Position numbers and translations under genes: made by a program. A stretch of DNA of 64,000 bases from CADEDV01 sp048498035 (lineage in GTDB: Bacteria > Bacteroidota > Bacteroidia > Chitinophagales > Chitinophagaceae), in contig JBEHYT010000003.1 in the NCBI GenBank assembly GCA_048498035.1, forward strand, positions 124,001 through 188,000. The letters are read 5' to 3'. Below, in pieces: positions 57,586-64,000 of this stretch. The notes under the pieces were generated by a model that saw nothing but the letters and a program-made list of their open reading frames with translations, was not told the origin of the DNA and did not search any database. Within the stretch, counting starts at the first letter, position 1. Every line of letters starts with the position of its first letter.

Positions 57586-58575
57586 CTACCGGCCGGCTTT
57601 ATATTTCCCGCAAGCCTTTCGGACGGTTTCTTCAAGCGGTGTAAAGGTAAATTCCGGCAGGGCTTTCAGCAACTTGTTGCTGCTGAACCGGGTATTACTC
57701 ATGGCTACTTTTGCTGTTTCCCGTGTAAGCAGGGGCGTTTTGCCGGAAAAAAGGGACTTTATTCGCTCCAGCCGCCAGGCAATTCCCATCAGGAACGGCG
57801 TAGTGGCCCGGTGTGGCCGTTTACTTCCCAGGCCGTCGGCAATGGTGTCCATTAATTTTTTGAACGACCAGTTTTCAGCGCTTACAATAAACCGTTCTTC
57901 GCGGATGGGACTTTCCATCAGCAATACTGCAGCTTTAGCCACATCCTCCACATCCACAAAACCATTGATGCCGGGTGTATACCAGGGAAATCCTTCATAA
58001 ACTGTTTTAAACCCGGCGCAACTGCCCTGGTTCCAGTCGCCATAACCTAAAATAGTACTTGGGTTCAGGATCACGGCATTCAACCCTTCCGCCATCCCGC
58101 GCCATACTTCCATTTCACCCTTGTGTTTGCTGATGGCATAATGTGTATTGGACCTGCTTTCCTGCCATTTTTTTTCTTCATCTACTTCTCCACCTTCCGC
58201 GGTGCGGCCTACTGCTGCTACAGAACTGATATGAACGAGGCGCCCGATATTTTTTTCAATGGCGATATTCACAACGTTGGCTGTGCCATCCACATTTACC
58301 TGGTACATTTCTTTTCTTCCCTTTTTAACAAAGGAAACAACTGCGGCAGCATGGATCACGGCATCCACACCCTCCATGGCATCTTCCAGTGAAATTACAT
58401 CCAGCACATCCCCAGGTATCCACTCCACTTGGTTAAGAATGGAATCATCTATCCAGAACGGTTTTTTGCCCGACCGCTGAATGGCGCGCACGCGGTAATT
58501 TTTGCTGATCAGTTCACGAATGATATACGATCCCAAAAATCCCGACCCGCCGGTAACTAAAATTGTTGAAGCCAA
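57586..58575 (-). CDS. NAD-dependent epimerase/dehydratase (extended SDR)
   Basis: A 329-aa extended short-chain dehydrogenase. It has the cofactor motif LVTGGSGFLGSYIIREL and the Y-x-x-x-K pair in THYAISKHKGEMEVWRG, with VSSVAAVG as the serine region. The start appears to be TTG at 58575 (no ATG close by in frame). Sterol-, dihydroflavonol- and sugar-type reductases share this pattern. It is followed by a regulatory-domain protein gene and preceded by a 3-hydroxyacyl-CoA dehydrogenase gene. Confidence 0.9.
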   Translation of the reverse strand: MASTILVTGGSGFLGSYIIRELISKNYRVRAIQRSGKKPFWIDDSILNQVEWIPGDVLDVISLEDAMEGVDAVIHAAAVVSFVKKGRKEMYQVNVDGTANVVNIAIEKNIGRLVHISSVAAVGRTAEGGEVDEEKKWQESRSNTHYAISKHKGEMEVWRGMAEGLNAVILNPSTILGYGDWNQGSCAGFKTVYEGFPWYTPGINGFVDVEDVAKAAVLLMESPIREERFIVSAENWSFKKLMDTIADGLGSKRPHRATTPFLMGIAWRLERIKSLFSGKTPLLTRETAKVAMSNTRFSSNKLLKALPEFTFTPLEETVRKACGKYKAGR

Positions 58576-58619
58576 ACTGGATGTTTATAAGACTGCGAAT
58601 ATAAATCTTGTTGACGGCA

Positions 58620-59465
58620 CTATTGGTAATCGTAGTAACCCTGGCCACTCTTTTTACCCAATTTACCGGCGCTTACGAGTTCTTTCTGCAGCGAGGAAGG
58701 CTGTAGGCGAAGCGGTGATCCCATCTGCTCATACACAGAACAGCTAACGGCATAGTTCACATCATTGCCAATCAAATCCATCAGGTGAAAAGGACCCATT
58801 TTAAAGCCCGCTGATTCCAGGAGCCGGTCAATCTGTGTCAGGTTAACGCCTTCTTCTGCCAGTCGCAGACTTTCAATGTAAAACGGCCGCGCCACGCGGT
58901 TTACGATAAATCCCGGAGCATCCTTACAGACCACGGGAATTTTCTGCAATTGTTTTACAAACGAAAGCGCGGCAGTAATAACGTCAGTATCAGTACCCGG
59001 GAGTGCAACAATTTCCACCAGTTTCATCAGCGGTGCAGGATTAAAAAAATGCAGGCCGATAAACCGGCCGGGATGGGGCAGTTCCTTTGCAAGTGCTGCA
59101 ATGGAAAGCGATGATGTATTACTGGCGAATATGGCAGCACTATCATTGATGTTAGACAATTGTAAAAATAATGATCGCTTTATTTCAGGCTTTTCTACAA
59201 TTGCTTCAATGACCAGGTCAGCCTTGCAGTCGTCAACATTACCGGAAAATGAAATCCGCTCCTGGATTGTTTTATCCATACCATTGGCAAGCTTTCCTTT
59301 TTCCACCAGCCTTGCCAGGTTTTTTGCGATGGCCATCCTCGCTTTTTCCAGTACGGCAGCATTTACATCAAAAAGAATAGTTTTAAATCCATAGGTAGCT
59401 GCCACCTGGGCAATGCCACTGCCCATGGTTCCGGCGCCACATACTGCGATACGTTGAATACTCAT
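58620..59465 (-). CDS. 3-hydroxyacyl-CoA dehydrogenase (3-hydroxybutyryl-CoA type)
   Basis: A 281-aa NAD(H)-dependent enzyme. The Rossmann motif VCGAGTMGSGIAQVAATYG is at the N-terminus, SNTSSLSIAALAKEL and GLHFFNPAPLMKLVEI in the centre (catalytic His in HFFNP), and PGFIVNRVARPFYIESLRL in the C-terminal dimerisation part. It acts in beta-oxidation or butyrate-type metabolism. A TACTTTTA box lies exactly 4 nt upstream of the ATG. Confidence 0.94.
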   Translation of the reverse strand: MSIQRIAVCGAGTMGSGIAQVAATYGFKTILFDVNAAVLEKARMAIAKNLARLVEKGKLANGMDKTIQERISFSGNVDDCKADLVIEAIVEKPEIKRSLFLQLSNINDSAAIFASNTSSLSIAALAKELPHPGRFIGLHFFNPAPLMKLVEIVALPGTDTDVITAALSFVKQLQKIPVVCKDAPGFIVNRVARPFYIESLRLAEEGVNLTQIDRLLESAGFKMGPFHLMDLIGNDVNYAVSCSVYEQMGSPLRLQPSSLQKELVSAGKLGKKSGQGYYDYQ

Positions 59466-59469
59466 GCCC

Positions 59470-59477
59470 TAAAAGTA
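59470..59477 (-). promoter_or_regulatory. -7 box TACTTTTA, 4 nt before ATG
   Basis: Minus strand: TACTTTTA-gggc-ATG (start 59465). Confidence 0.5.
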
Positions 59478-59709
59478 GCAAGTAACGGCCAATGTGCCGA
59501 CCGGTTTTGGAATTGAAACGCAGGCGGCGGCGAATTTTTTACCATTGGCCAGGCCTGCCGGCTTTTACATTACTCATTGGCATTCAATTCTCCTGAAAAG
59601 CGACCGGCGTAAGTCAGATGATAAATAACCAGGTCATAATGTTAAATGTGTCAAATTTTTGTACCTTATCGTGCTTGTCAATTTTCCATACACTAAAACC
59701 ACACACATT

Positions 59710-60111
59710 ATGGACAAAAAAGTTGTTACGATCGTAGGGGCTGTCCTGCTGATCATTTGTTTCTTTCTCCCGTACATGTCTGTATTTACATTCAATGTAA
59801 GCGGATATGATATCGTGTTCGGGAATACCGGCGGCGAGAAGAGTTGGGAAACCTATCTCTTCCTGCTGATCCCATTTTCCGGGCTCATGTTGTTGCTCGG
59901 TGCGCTCAACAACGGCAAATACATTCTCGGCCGTGCCTTATTTTGCTGGCTTCCACTCCTTACGATCATTTTTATGATTATTCGTGTTAAAATGCAGGCC
60001 GAAGGGGCGCCATTCATGGATTCACTGAAAATTTGGGGGTATGGATTCTGGCTTTCCCTGGTTATTTCTTTGGTTTTAATTTTTTACAATCCCAAGCCCA
60101 AAACGGCTTAA
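59710..60111 (+). CDS. Four-helix membrane protein of unknown function
   Basis: A 133-aa protein with helices at about 5-24, 48-66, 73-92 and 107-127. It starts MDKKVVTIVGAVLLIICFFLPYMS; the FxPYMSVF motif after the first helix is common in small multi-pass proteins of this type. The ATG at 59710 is preferred over the upstream frame from 59659. No function is apparent. It ends before the bidirectional terminator shared with pheS. Confidence 0.72.
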   Translation: MDKKVVTIVGAVLLIICFFLPYMSVFTFNVSGYDIVFGNTGGEKSWETYLFLLIPFSGLMLLLGALNNGKYILGRALFCWLPLLTIIFMIIRVKMQAEGAPFMDSLKIWGYGFWLSLVISLVLIFYNPKPKTA

Positions 60112-60130
60112 GAGTTCAATGCAAAAAAAA

Positions 60131-60155
60131 ATGCCCCGGTTTTCGGGGCATTTTT
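60131..60155. terminator. Bidirectional terminator
   Basis: ATGCCCCG-gtttt-CGGGGCAT with a T tract after it and an A tract before it; separates the membrane protein gene from convergent pheS. Confidence 0.88.
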
Positions 60156-60171
60156 AATTATACTGTTTTTG

Positions 60172-61200
60172 TCAGGTTGCACTTGCAAATTGCTGCAAAA
60201 AGCGAACGTCATTCTCACTAAACAAACGGATATCGTTCACATCATATTTTAGCAGCGCGGGCCGTTCAATACCCATTCCAAATGCAAATCCCGTGTATTT
60301 GTTGGGATCGATATTACAATTCTGCAACACATTGGGATGCACCATCCCGCAGCCCAGTATCTCCACCCATCCCGTTTTCTTACAAATGTTACAGCCTTCA
60401 CCGCCACAGATAAAACAACTTACATCCATCTCTGCGCTGGGTTCTGTAAACGGAAAATAGGAGGGCCGGAAACGAACCTTCACGTCTTTACCATACATTT
60501 CCTTCACAAAAAAATACAGCGTTTGCTTCAGGTCGGCAAACGAAACATTCTCATCAATATAAAGGCCTTCCACCTGGTGAAAAAAGCAATGGCTCCGGGC
60601 GCTGATTGTTTCATTGCGATATACGCGTCCTGGCATCAGCATCCGGATCGGTAATTTGCCTTTTTCCATTTCACGGATCTGAACACTACTGGTATGTGTT
60701 CGCAATACCCAGTCCGGATTTTGCTGAATGTAAAACGTATCCTGCATATCCCGCGCCGGGTGATGCTCTGGTAAATTAAGGGCGCCAAAGTTGTGCCAGT
60801 CGTCCTCAATCTCCGGGCCTTCCGCCACTGCAAATCCAAGACGCTGGAAAATGGAAACAATGCGGTTGCGCATCAGGGTAATAGGATGGCGGGAACCCAG
60901 CGGTAGTGCATCTCCCGGCAAGGTTAGATCAATAGAGGTTTTTGACTCCCCACTCCCGGAAATGCTGCCCTTCAACAATTCAAATTTTTCTTCCGCAAAC
61001 AGCTTAAAGGCATTTAATACCTGGCCCGCCTCTTTCTTCTGCTCAGCCGGCACCGCCTTCATCTCACTCATGATTGTTTTTACAATCCCCTTTGTACCCA
61101 GGAATTTGATGCGGAATTCCTCCACCCCTTTCTCATCCGTAGCCTGGAAAGAATCAATTTCCTGCTTGTACTGCTCAATCTGTTTCAGCAATTGTTCCAT
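60172..61200 (-). CDS. pheS: Phenylalanine-tRNA ligase alpha subunit
   Basis: A 342-aa class II synthetase subunit. An N-terminal coiled coil (about 1-85) is followed by the catalytic core: HPITLMRNRIVSIFQRLGFAVAEGPEIEDDWHNFGALN, the RTHTSSVQIR motif 2 and FGMGIERPALLKYDVNDIR motif 3. A CFICGGEGCNICKKTGW insertion with four cysteines suggests a zinc knuckle. The ATG at 61200 was chosen because the TTG at 61209 overlaps the -7 box TATCTTTG (61207-61214). pheT is not in the window. Confidence 0.95.
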   Translation of the reverse strand: MEQLLKQIEQYKQEIDSFQATDEKGVEEFRIKFLGTKGIVKTIMSEMKAVPAEQKKEAGQVLNAFKLFAEEKFELLKGSISGSGESKTSIDLTLPGDALPLGSRHPITLMRNRIVSIFQRLGFAVAEGPEIEDDWHNFGALNLPEHHPARDMQDTFYIQQNPDWVLRTHTSSVQIREMEKGKLPIRMLMPGRVYRNETISARSHCFFHQVEGLYIDENVSFADLKQTLYFFVKEMYGKDVKVRFRPSYFPFTEPSAEMDVSCFICGGEGCNICKKTGWVEILGCGMVHPNVLQNCNIDPNKYTGFAFGMGIERPALLKYDVNDIRLFSENDVRFLQQFASAT

Positions 61201-61206
61201 AGCCGC

Positions 61207-61214
61207 CAAAGATA
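61207..61214 (-). promoter_or_regulatory. -7 box TATCTTTG upstream of pheS
   Basis: Minus strand TATCTTTG, 6 nt before the ATG at 61200; overlaps the alternative TTG start. Confidence 0.5.
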
Positions 61215-61268
61215 CGAAATGCCCGCCAACGGCCCGGCCATTCTGCAGTTTGCATTATCTTGCAGGCC

Positions 61269-62405
61269 ATGTCAGACCATCTACATATTGCCGACTTCCT
61301 GCAGCCTGTAAATATCCATGAATTGTCGAATGACGAGGGGTATAAAGAAGGGCAGATAGGGAAAATGATCGAGGTGTATGACGAGTCGTTTCCCGACCTG
61401 GATGAGGCACAATTGGTACTGGTAGGCTGCGGTGAACAACGCGGCAGCGGACTGATTCATGGTCAAAGTAAGGCTGCCGATATAATCCGCCGGCATTTTT
61501 ACAGCCTGTTTTACTGGCACCCTGATATCCATATTGCAGATGTGGGCAATATCAAAACCGGCTCTCTTTTCACCGATTCTTATGCAGCGCTCAAAACAGT
61601 AGTAAAGGCCCTGGTGGAAGATGGAAAAACGGTCCTCATCCTCGGTGGATCACATGATCTTACACTGGCTCAATACCAAGCATATGCGGATAATAAAAAA
61701 CCCATCGAGGTAAGTTGTGTAGATGCGCTGATTGATATTAACCTCGAGTCCCCCTTCCGTCATGAAAACTTCCTGATGGAAATGCTGACCGGCGATCCCA
61801 ATTATACCCGCCACTATAATCATATCGGCTTCCAAAGCTATTATGTACATCCGCGGATGCTGGAAACCATGGACAAACTCCGGTTCGACTGCTACCGCGT
61901 GGGACATGTAAAGGAAAGCATCGATGAAATGGAACCTGTGATCCGCAACAGTCATCTCCTGTCTTTCGACATTACCGCTATCGCCAATGCCTATGCGCCG
62001 GCCAATACCATTTCACCCAATGGATTTAACGGGGAAGAAGCCTGTGTGCTGATGCGCTATGCAGGCATGAGCCCCAATTGCAATACGATTGGTATTTATG
62101 GTTACCGGGTAGAACAGGACCGCGATGAATTAACGGCAAAACAGATCAGCCACATGTTGTGGTACCTGCTGGACGGCCGCAGTCGCGGCCGCCGTGAAGC
62201 CCAACTGGACGAACGCGATTCCTTTAATGAATACCACATGGCATTTGCCGAAGTGGAAACGGTTTTTCTTCAAAGCAAAAAAACCGGCCGCTGGTGGATG
62301 CAACTGCCGGATAAAAGTTATATCGCCTGCAGCTATAAAGATTATTTATTAGCCAGCAGCAACGAGATACCCGAACGGTGGCTCCGGGCACAGGAAAGAA
62401 GTTAA
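61269..62405 (+). CDS. Ureohydrolase-fold protein (formimidoylglutamase/arginase family), degenerate metal site
   Basis: A 378-aa protein of the arginase/agmatinase/formimidoylglutamase fold. LVGCGEQRGSG and VLILGGSHDLTLAQYQAYA carry the first metal histidine. Where active enzymes have D-A-H-x-D this has D-A-L-I-D (in VDALIDINLE), and S-F-D-I-T-A-I replaces S-x-D-x-D-x-x. Two expected ligands are therefore missing. PNGFNGEEACVLMRYAG is a Bacteroidota subfamily motif. The binuclear manganese site is probably not complete, so the protein may bind rather than hydrolyse guanidino compounds. It is divergent from pheS. Confidence 0.85.
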   Translation: MSDHLHIADFLQPVNIHELSNDEGYKEGQIGKMIEVYDESFPDLDEAQLVLVGCGEQRGSGLIHGQSKAADIIRRHFYSLFYWHPDIHIADVGNIKTGSLFTDSYAALKTVVKALVEDGKTVLILGGSHDLTLAQYQAYADNKKPIEVSCVDALIDINLESPFRHENFLMEMLTGDPNYTRHYNHIGFQSYYVHPRMLETMDKLRFDCYRVGHVKESIDEMEPVIRNSHLLSFDITAIANAYAPANTISPNGFNGEEACVLMRYAGMSPNCNTIGIYGYRVEQDRDELTAKQISHMLWYLLDGRSRGRREAQLDERDSFNEYHMAFAEVETVFLQSKKTGRWWMQLPDKSYIACSYKDYLLASSNEIPERWLRAQERS

Positions 62406-62437
62406 TTACAGCGAAAGCGAACACTTAATAACGAACA

Positions 62438-62472
62438 GCGAAGCGTTTGCCGCCGGCAGACGCCAGCTTCGC
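62438..62472. repeat. GC-rich hairpin between ureohydrolase-like and Gfo/Idh genes
   Basis: GCGAAGC and GCTTCGC arms around a TGCC-gcc-GGCA inner stem; no T tract, so not a clear terminator. Confidence 0.45.
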
Positions 62473-62489
62473 ATTAATTTTAGCGAGAT

Positions 62490-63539
62490 ATGGTTATCAA
62501 AACTGGCATTTGTTCCTACGGCATGAGCGGAAAGCTATTTCATGCCCCGTTTATTGAAGCCCATCCGGGTTTCGAACTATCCGCCATCGTGGAACGCCAC
62601 AACGAGGATTCGCGCCAGCGCTATCCCAACAGCAAATTATACAGGTCAGTAGAAGAACTTTGCGCAGACAATACCCTCGATCTCATTATCGTAAATACGC
62701 CCACCCACCTCCATTACCAACAGGTAAAAATGGCGCTTGAAGCCGGGAAACATGTGCTGGTAGAAAAACCATTTACCACTACGGTAAAGGAAGCTGAAGA
62801 ATTGACCGCGCTCGCCGAAGCAAAGCAACTGAAACTTACCATCTATCAAAACCGCCGGTATGATGGTGATTTCCGCGCCGTGAAAAAGGTTGTCGATCAT
62901 CAATGGCTGGGTGAACTGCGGGAAGCAGAAATTCGCTATGATCGCTACCGTCCTGCCTTCGGTGGCAAACAACATAAAGAAGGTGATTTGCCAGGCGCCG
63001 GAATCATTTATGATCTTAGTCCACACCTGGTAGACCAGGCCTTGCAACTTTTTGGCTGGCCCACTGCATTATTTGCTGATGTGTGGAAAATGCGCAACGA
63101 TGTGCAGGCAAAAGATTATTTCGAAATTCTTTTTTACTATCCCGCGTTGCGTGTTCGGCTGAAAGCCACCTGCATCTGCCGCATACCCGGCATGGGCTAC
63201 CAGTTGCATGGAATGAAAGGCAGCTTTCTGCAGCAACGATCCGATCTGCAGGAACAAGCCCTGCTGGACGGCATAAAACCATCACTGCAAAGCTGGTGCC
63301 CCGGCCCAGCCGGGCCAGATGGATGGATCCATACCGAAGCAAACGGCAAAGAATGGAAAGAAAACTTCACATCAGAGCCGGGAAATTACATGGGACTGTT
63401 CGACGACCTTTATCACTACCTTGCCGGTGATGGAACAAACCCGGTGCCAGCAGAAGCCGGCATCCGTACCGTCCGGATTATCGAAGCTGCACTTGAAAGC
63501 GCAGCGCTGGGCCAGGTTGTACAACTGGAACCGCGATAA
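62490..63539 (+). CDS. Gfo/Idh/MocA-family oxidoreductase
   Basis: A 349-aa NAD(P)-dependent enzyme. The Rossmann part is TGICSYGMSGKLFHAPFIEAH, with NTPTHLHYQQVKMALEAGKHVLVEKPFTTT (the usual E-K-P lysine) and a C-terminal alpha/beta domain with GAGIIYDLSPHLVDQAL. Related enzymes act on inositols, sugars and N-acetylated sugars. A TAATTTTA box is 7 nt upstream of the ATG. A lipoprotein carboxypeptidase gene follows after 29 bp. Confidence 0.93.
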   Translation: MVIKTGICSYGMSGKLFHAPFIEAHPGFELSAIVERHNEDSRQRYPNSKLYRSVEELCADNTLDLIIVNTPTHLHYQQVKMALEAGKHVLVEKPFTTTVKEAEELTALAEAKQLKLTIYQNRRYDGDFRAVKKVVDHQWLGELREAEIRYDRYRPAFGGKQHKEGDLPGAGIIYDLSPHLVDQALQLFGWPTALFADVWKMRNDVQAKDYFEILFYYPALRVRLKATCICRIPGMGYQLHGMKGSFLQQRSDLQEQALLDGIKPSLQSWCPGPAGPDGWIHTEANGKEWKENFTSEPGNYMGLFDDLYHYLAGDGTNPVPAEAGIRTVRIIEAALESAALGQVVQLEPR

Positions 63540-63568
63540 ATCCGTTCCAATCAGTTTAATTCCTAACC

Positions 63569-64000
63569 ATGAAGCACGTTCGTATTCTCCTGTCAATTAT
63601 TGTTCTGGCTGCGTTTGCATCCTGTTCTCCCAACCGGCAACTGGCAAAATCTGCAAGGCAAACGCTGGCAACACCTGTACTTTCAACTGCACATGTAGGC
63701 ATCAGCATTTTTGAACCCGCTACCGGTAAATATTGGTTTACCTACCAGGGCGACCATTATTTTATGCCGGCCAGTAACACAAAAATTCCTACCTGCTATG
63801 CAGCAATGAAATACCTGGGCGACAGTATCACCGGCGCAAAATATTTTGTAGAGAACGATGAATTGACAATAATTGGAACAGGAGATCCTGGTTTTCTTCA
63901 TCCCGATTTTAAAAATCAACCAGTCTATGATTTTTTGAAAAATGCGCCCTATTCCAAAATAACATTGGTTGAACAAGGCACGCCCAATCAAACCACAACA
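63569..64000 (+). CDS. dacB: D-alanyl-D-alanine carboxypeptidase/endopeptidase (S13), truncated by window end
   Basis: The first 144 codons of a larger gene, open at the right edge of the window. The lipoprotein signal MKHVRILLSIIVLAAFASC has Cys19. The catalytic SxxK motif is in PASNTKIPTCYAA (Ser69, Lys72), followed by LGDSITGAKYFVEND and a GTGDPGF loop, the pattern of family S13 penicillin-binding proteins. It would trim peptidoglycan in the periplasm. The SxN and KTG motifs lie beyond the window. Confidence 0.9.
   Translation, partial: MKHVRILLSIIVLAAFASCSPNRQLAKSARQTLATPVLSTAHVGISIFEPATGKYWFTYQGDHYFMPASNTKIPTCYAAMKYLGDSITGAKYFVENDELTIIGTGDPGFLHPDFKNQPVYDFLKNAPYSKITLVEQGTPNQTTT

Noticed and set aside
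1..64000. tRNA, rRNA, tmRNA or CRISPR loci
   Set aside because: I scanned the intergenic gaps for T-loop-like GTTCRANNC, rRNA-like stretches and regularly spaced direct repeats and found none.

Overview
The window is a gene-dense chromosomal segment from a member of the Bacteroidota, most likely a Chitinophagaceae-type organism (inference). The evidence is gliding genes (gldC, gldH), a type IX secretion sorting domain, a SusC/SusD pair controlled by an ECF sigma and FecR, DUF4290 and DUF6089 proteins, an RprXY-type two-component system, the absence of clear Shine-Dalgarno sites, and promoters carrying the Bacteroidota -7 box TAnnTTTG. Nearly everything is encoded in intact full-length genes. 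I see no tRNA, rRNA, CRISPR array, integrase, phage gene or transposase.

Layout. 0-2.3 kb: an SdpR/SdpI-like repressor-immunity pair with a clear palindromic operator, then two paralogous 145-aa secreted proteins with duplicated promoters and operators. 2.3-3.2 kb: a non-coding, repeat- and hairpin-rich island containing a possible non-autonomous mobile element. 3.2-4.2 kb: a deoxyhypusine-synthase homologue. 4.3-13.2 kb, mostly minus strand: envelope and central genes (M28 peptidase, rpiB, tatC, CorC-like protein, gmk, murA, a DUF4290 protein, a T9SS-exported protein). 13.5-29.9 kb, mostly plus: glycosyltransferase, gldC, yqeY-like, cvpA-like, hydrolase, CBS protein, an Omp85 protein, nadK, DUF6089, uppS, bamA, two OmpH/Skp chaperones, a TPR protein and murI. 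This run is interrupted by one inverted gene for an unusual CFI-box protein.

30-34.4 kb: rpmH (51 aa) and rnpA-yidD, separated by a repeat fragment and two secreted-protein genes of unknown function. 34.4-42 kb: superoxide dismutase, then the sigma / FecR / SusC / SusD nutrient-uptake locus. 42-54.9 kb: housekeeping and phospholipid genes (tadA-like deaminase, aldehyde dehydrogenase, glutathione peroxidase, dus, CPBP protease, cdsA, psd), a BatD-like protein, rprXY, gldH and yicC. 54.9-55.4 kb: an AT-rich intergenic region with two DnaA-box matches and an orphan terminator. 55.4-64 kb: lpxD-like, a carboxypeptidase-regulatory-domain protein, an epimerase, a 3-hydroxyacyl-CoA dehydrogenase, pheS, a degenerate ureohydrolase, a Gfo/Idh oxidoreductase and a D-Ala-D-Ala carboxypeptidase cut by the window end.

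The most notable signals are these. A recurring arrangement places a -7 box exactly 4 nt before the start codon in six genes, suggesting leaderless mRNAs; it also re-assigns the rnpA start to a GTG. MurA has the Cys-to-Asp change associated with fosfomycin insensitivity. A 77-bp repeat pair has conserved 21-bp ends and a variable 35-bp centre of fixed length. An accessory cassette lies between rpmH and rnpA. The ureohydrolase has lost metal ligands. No single locus can be declared a new defence or mobile system from sequence alone.
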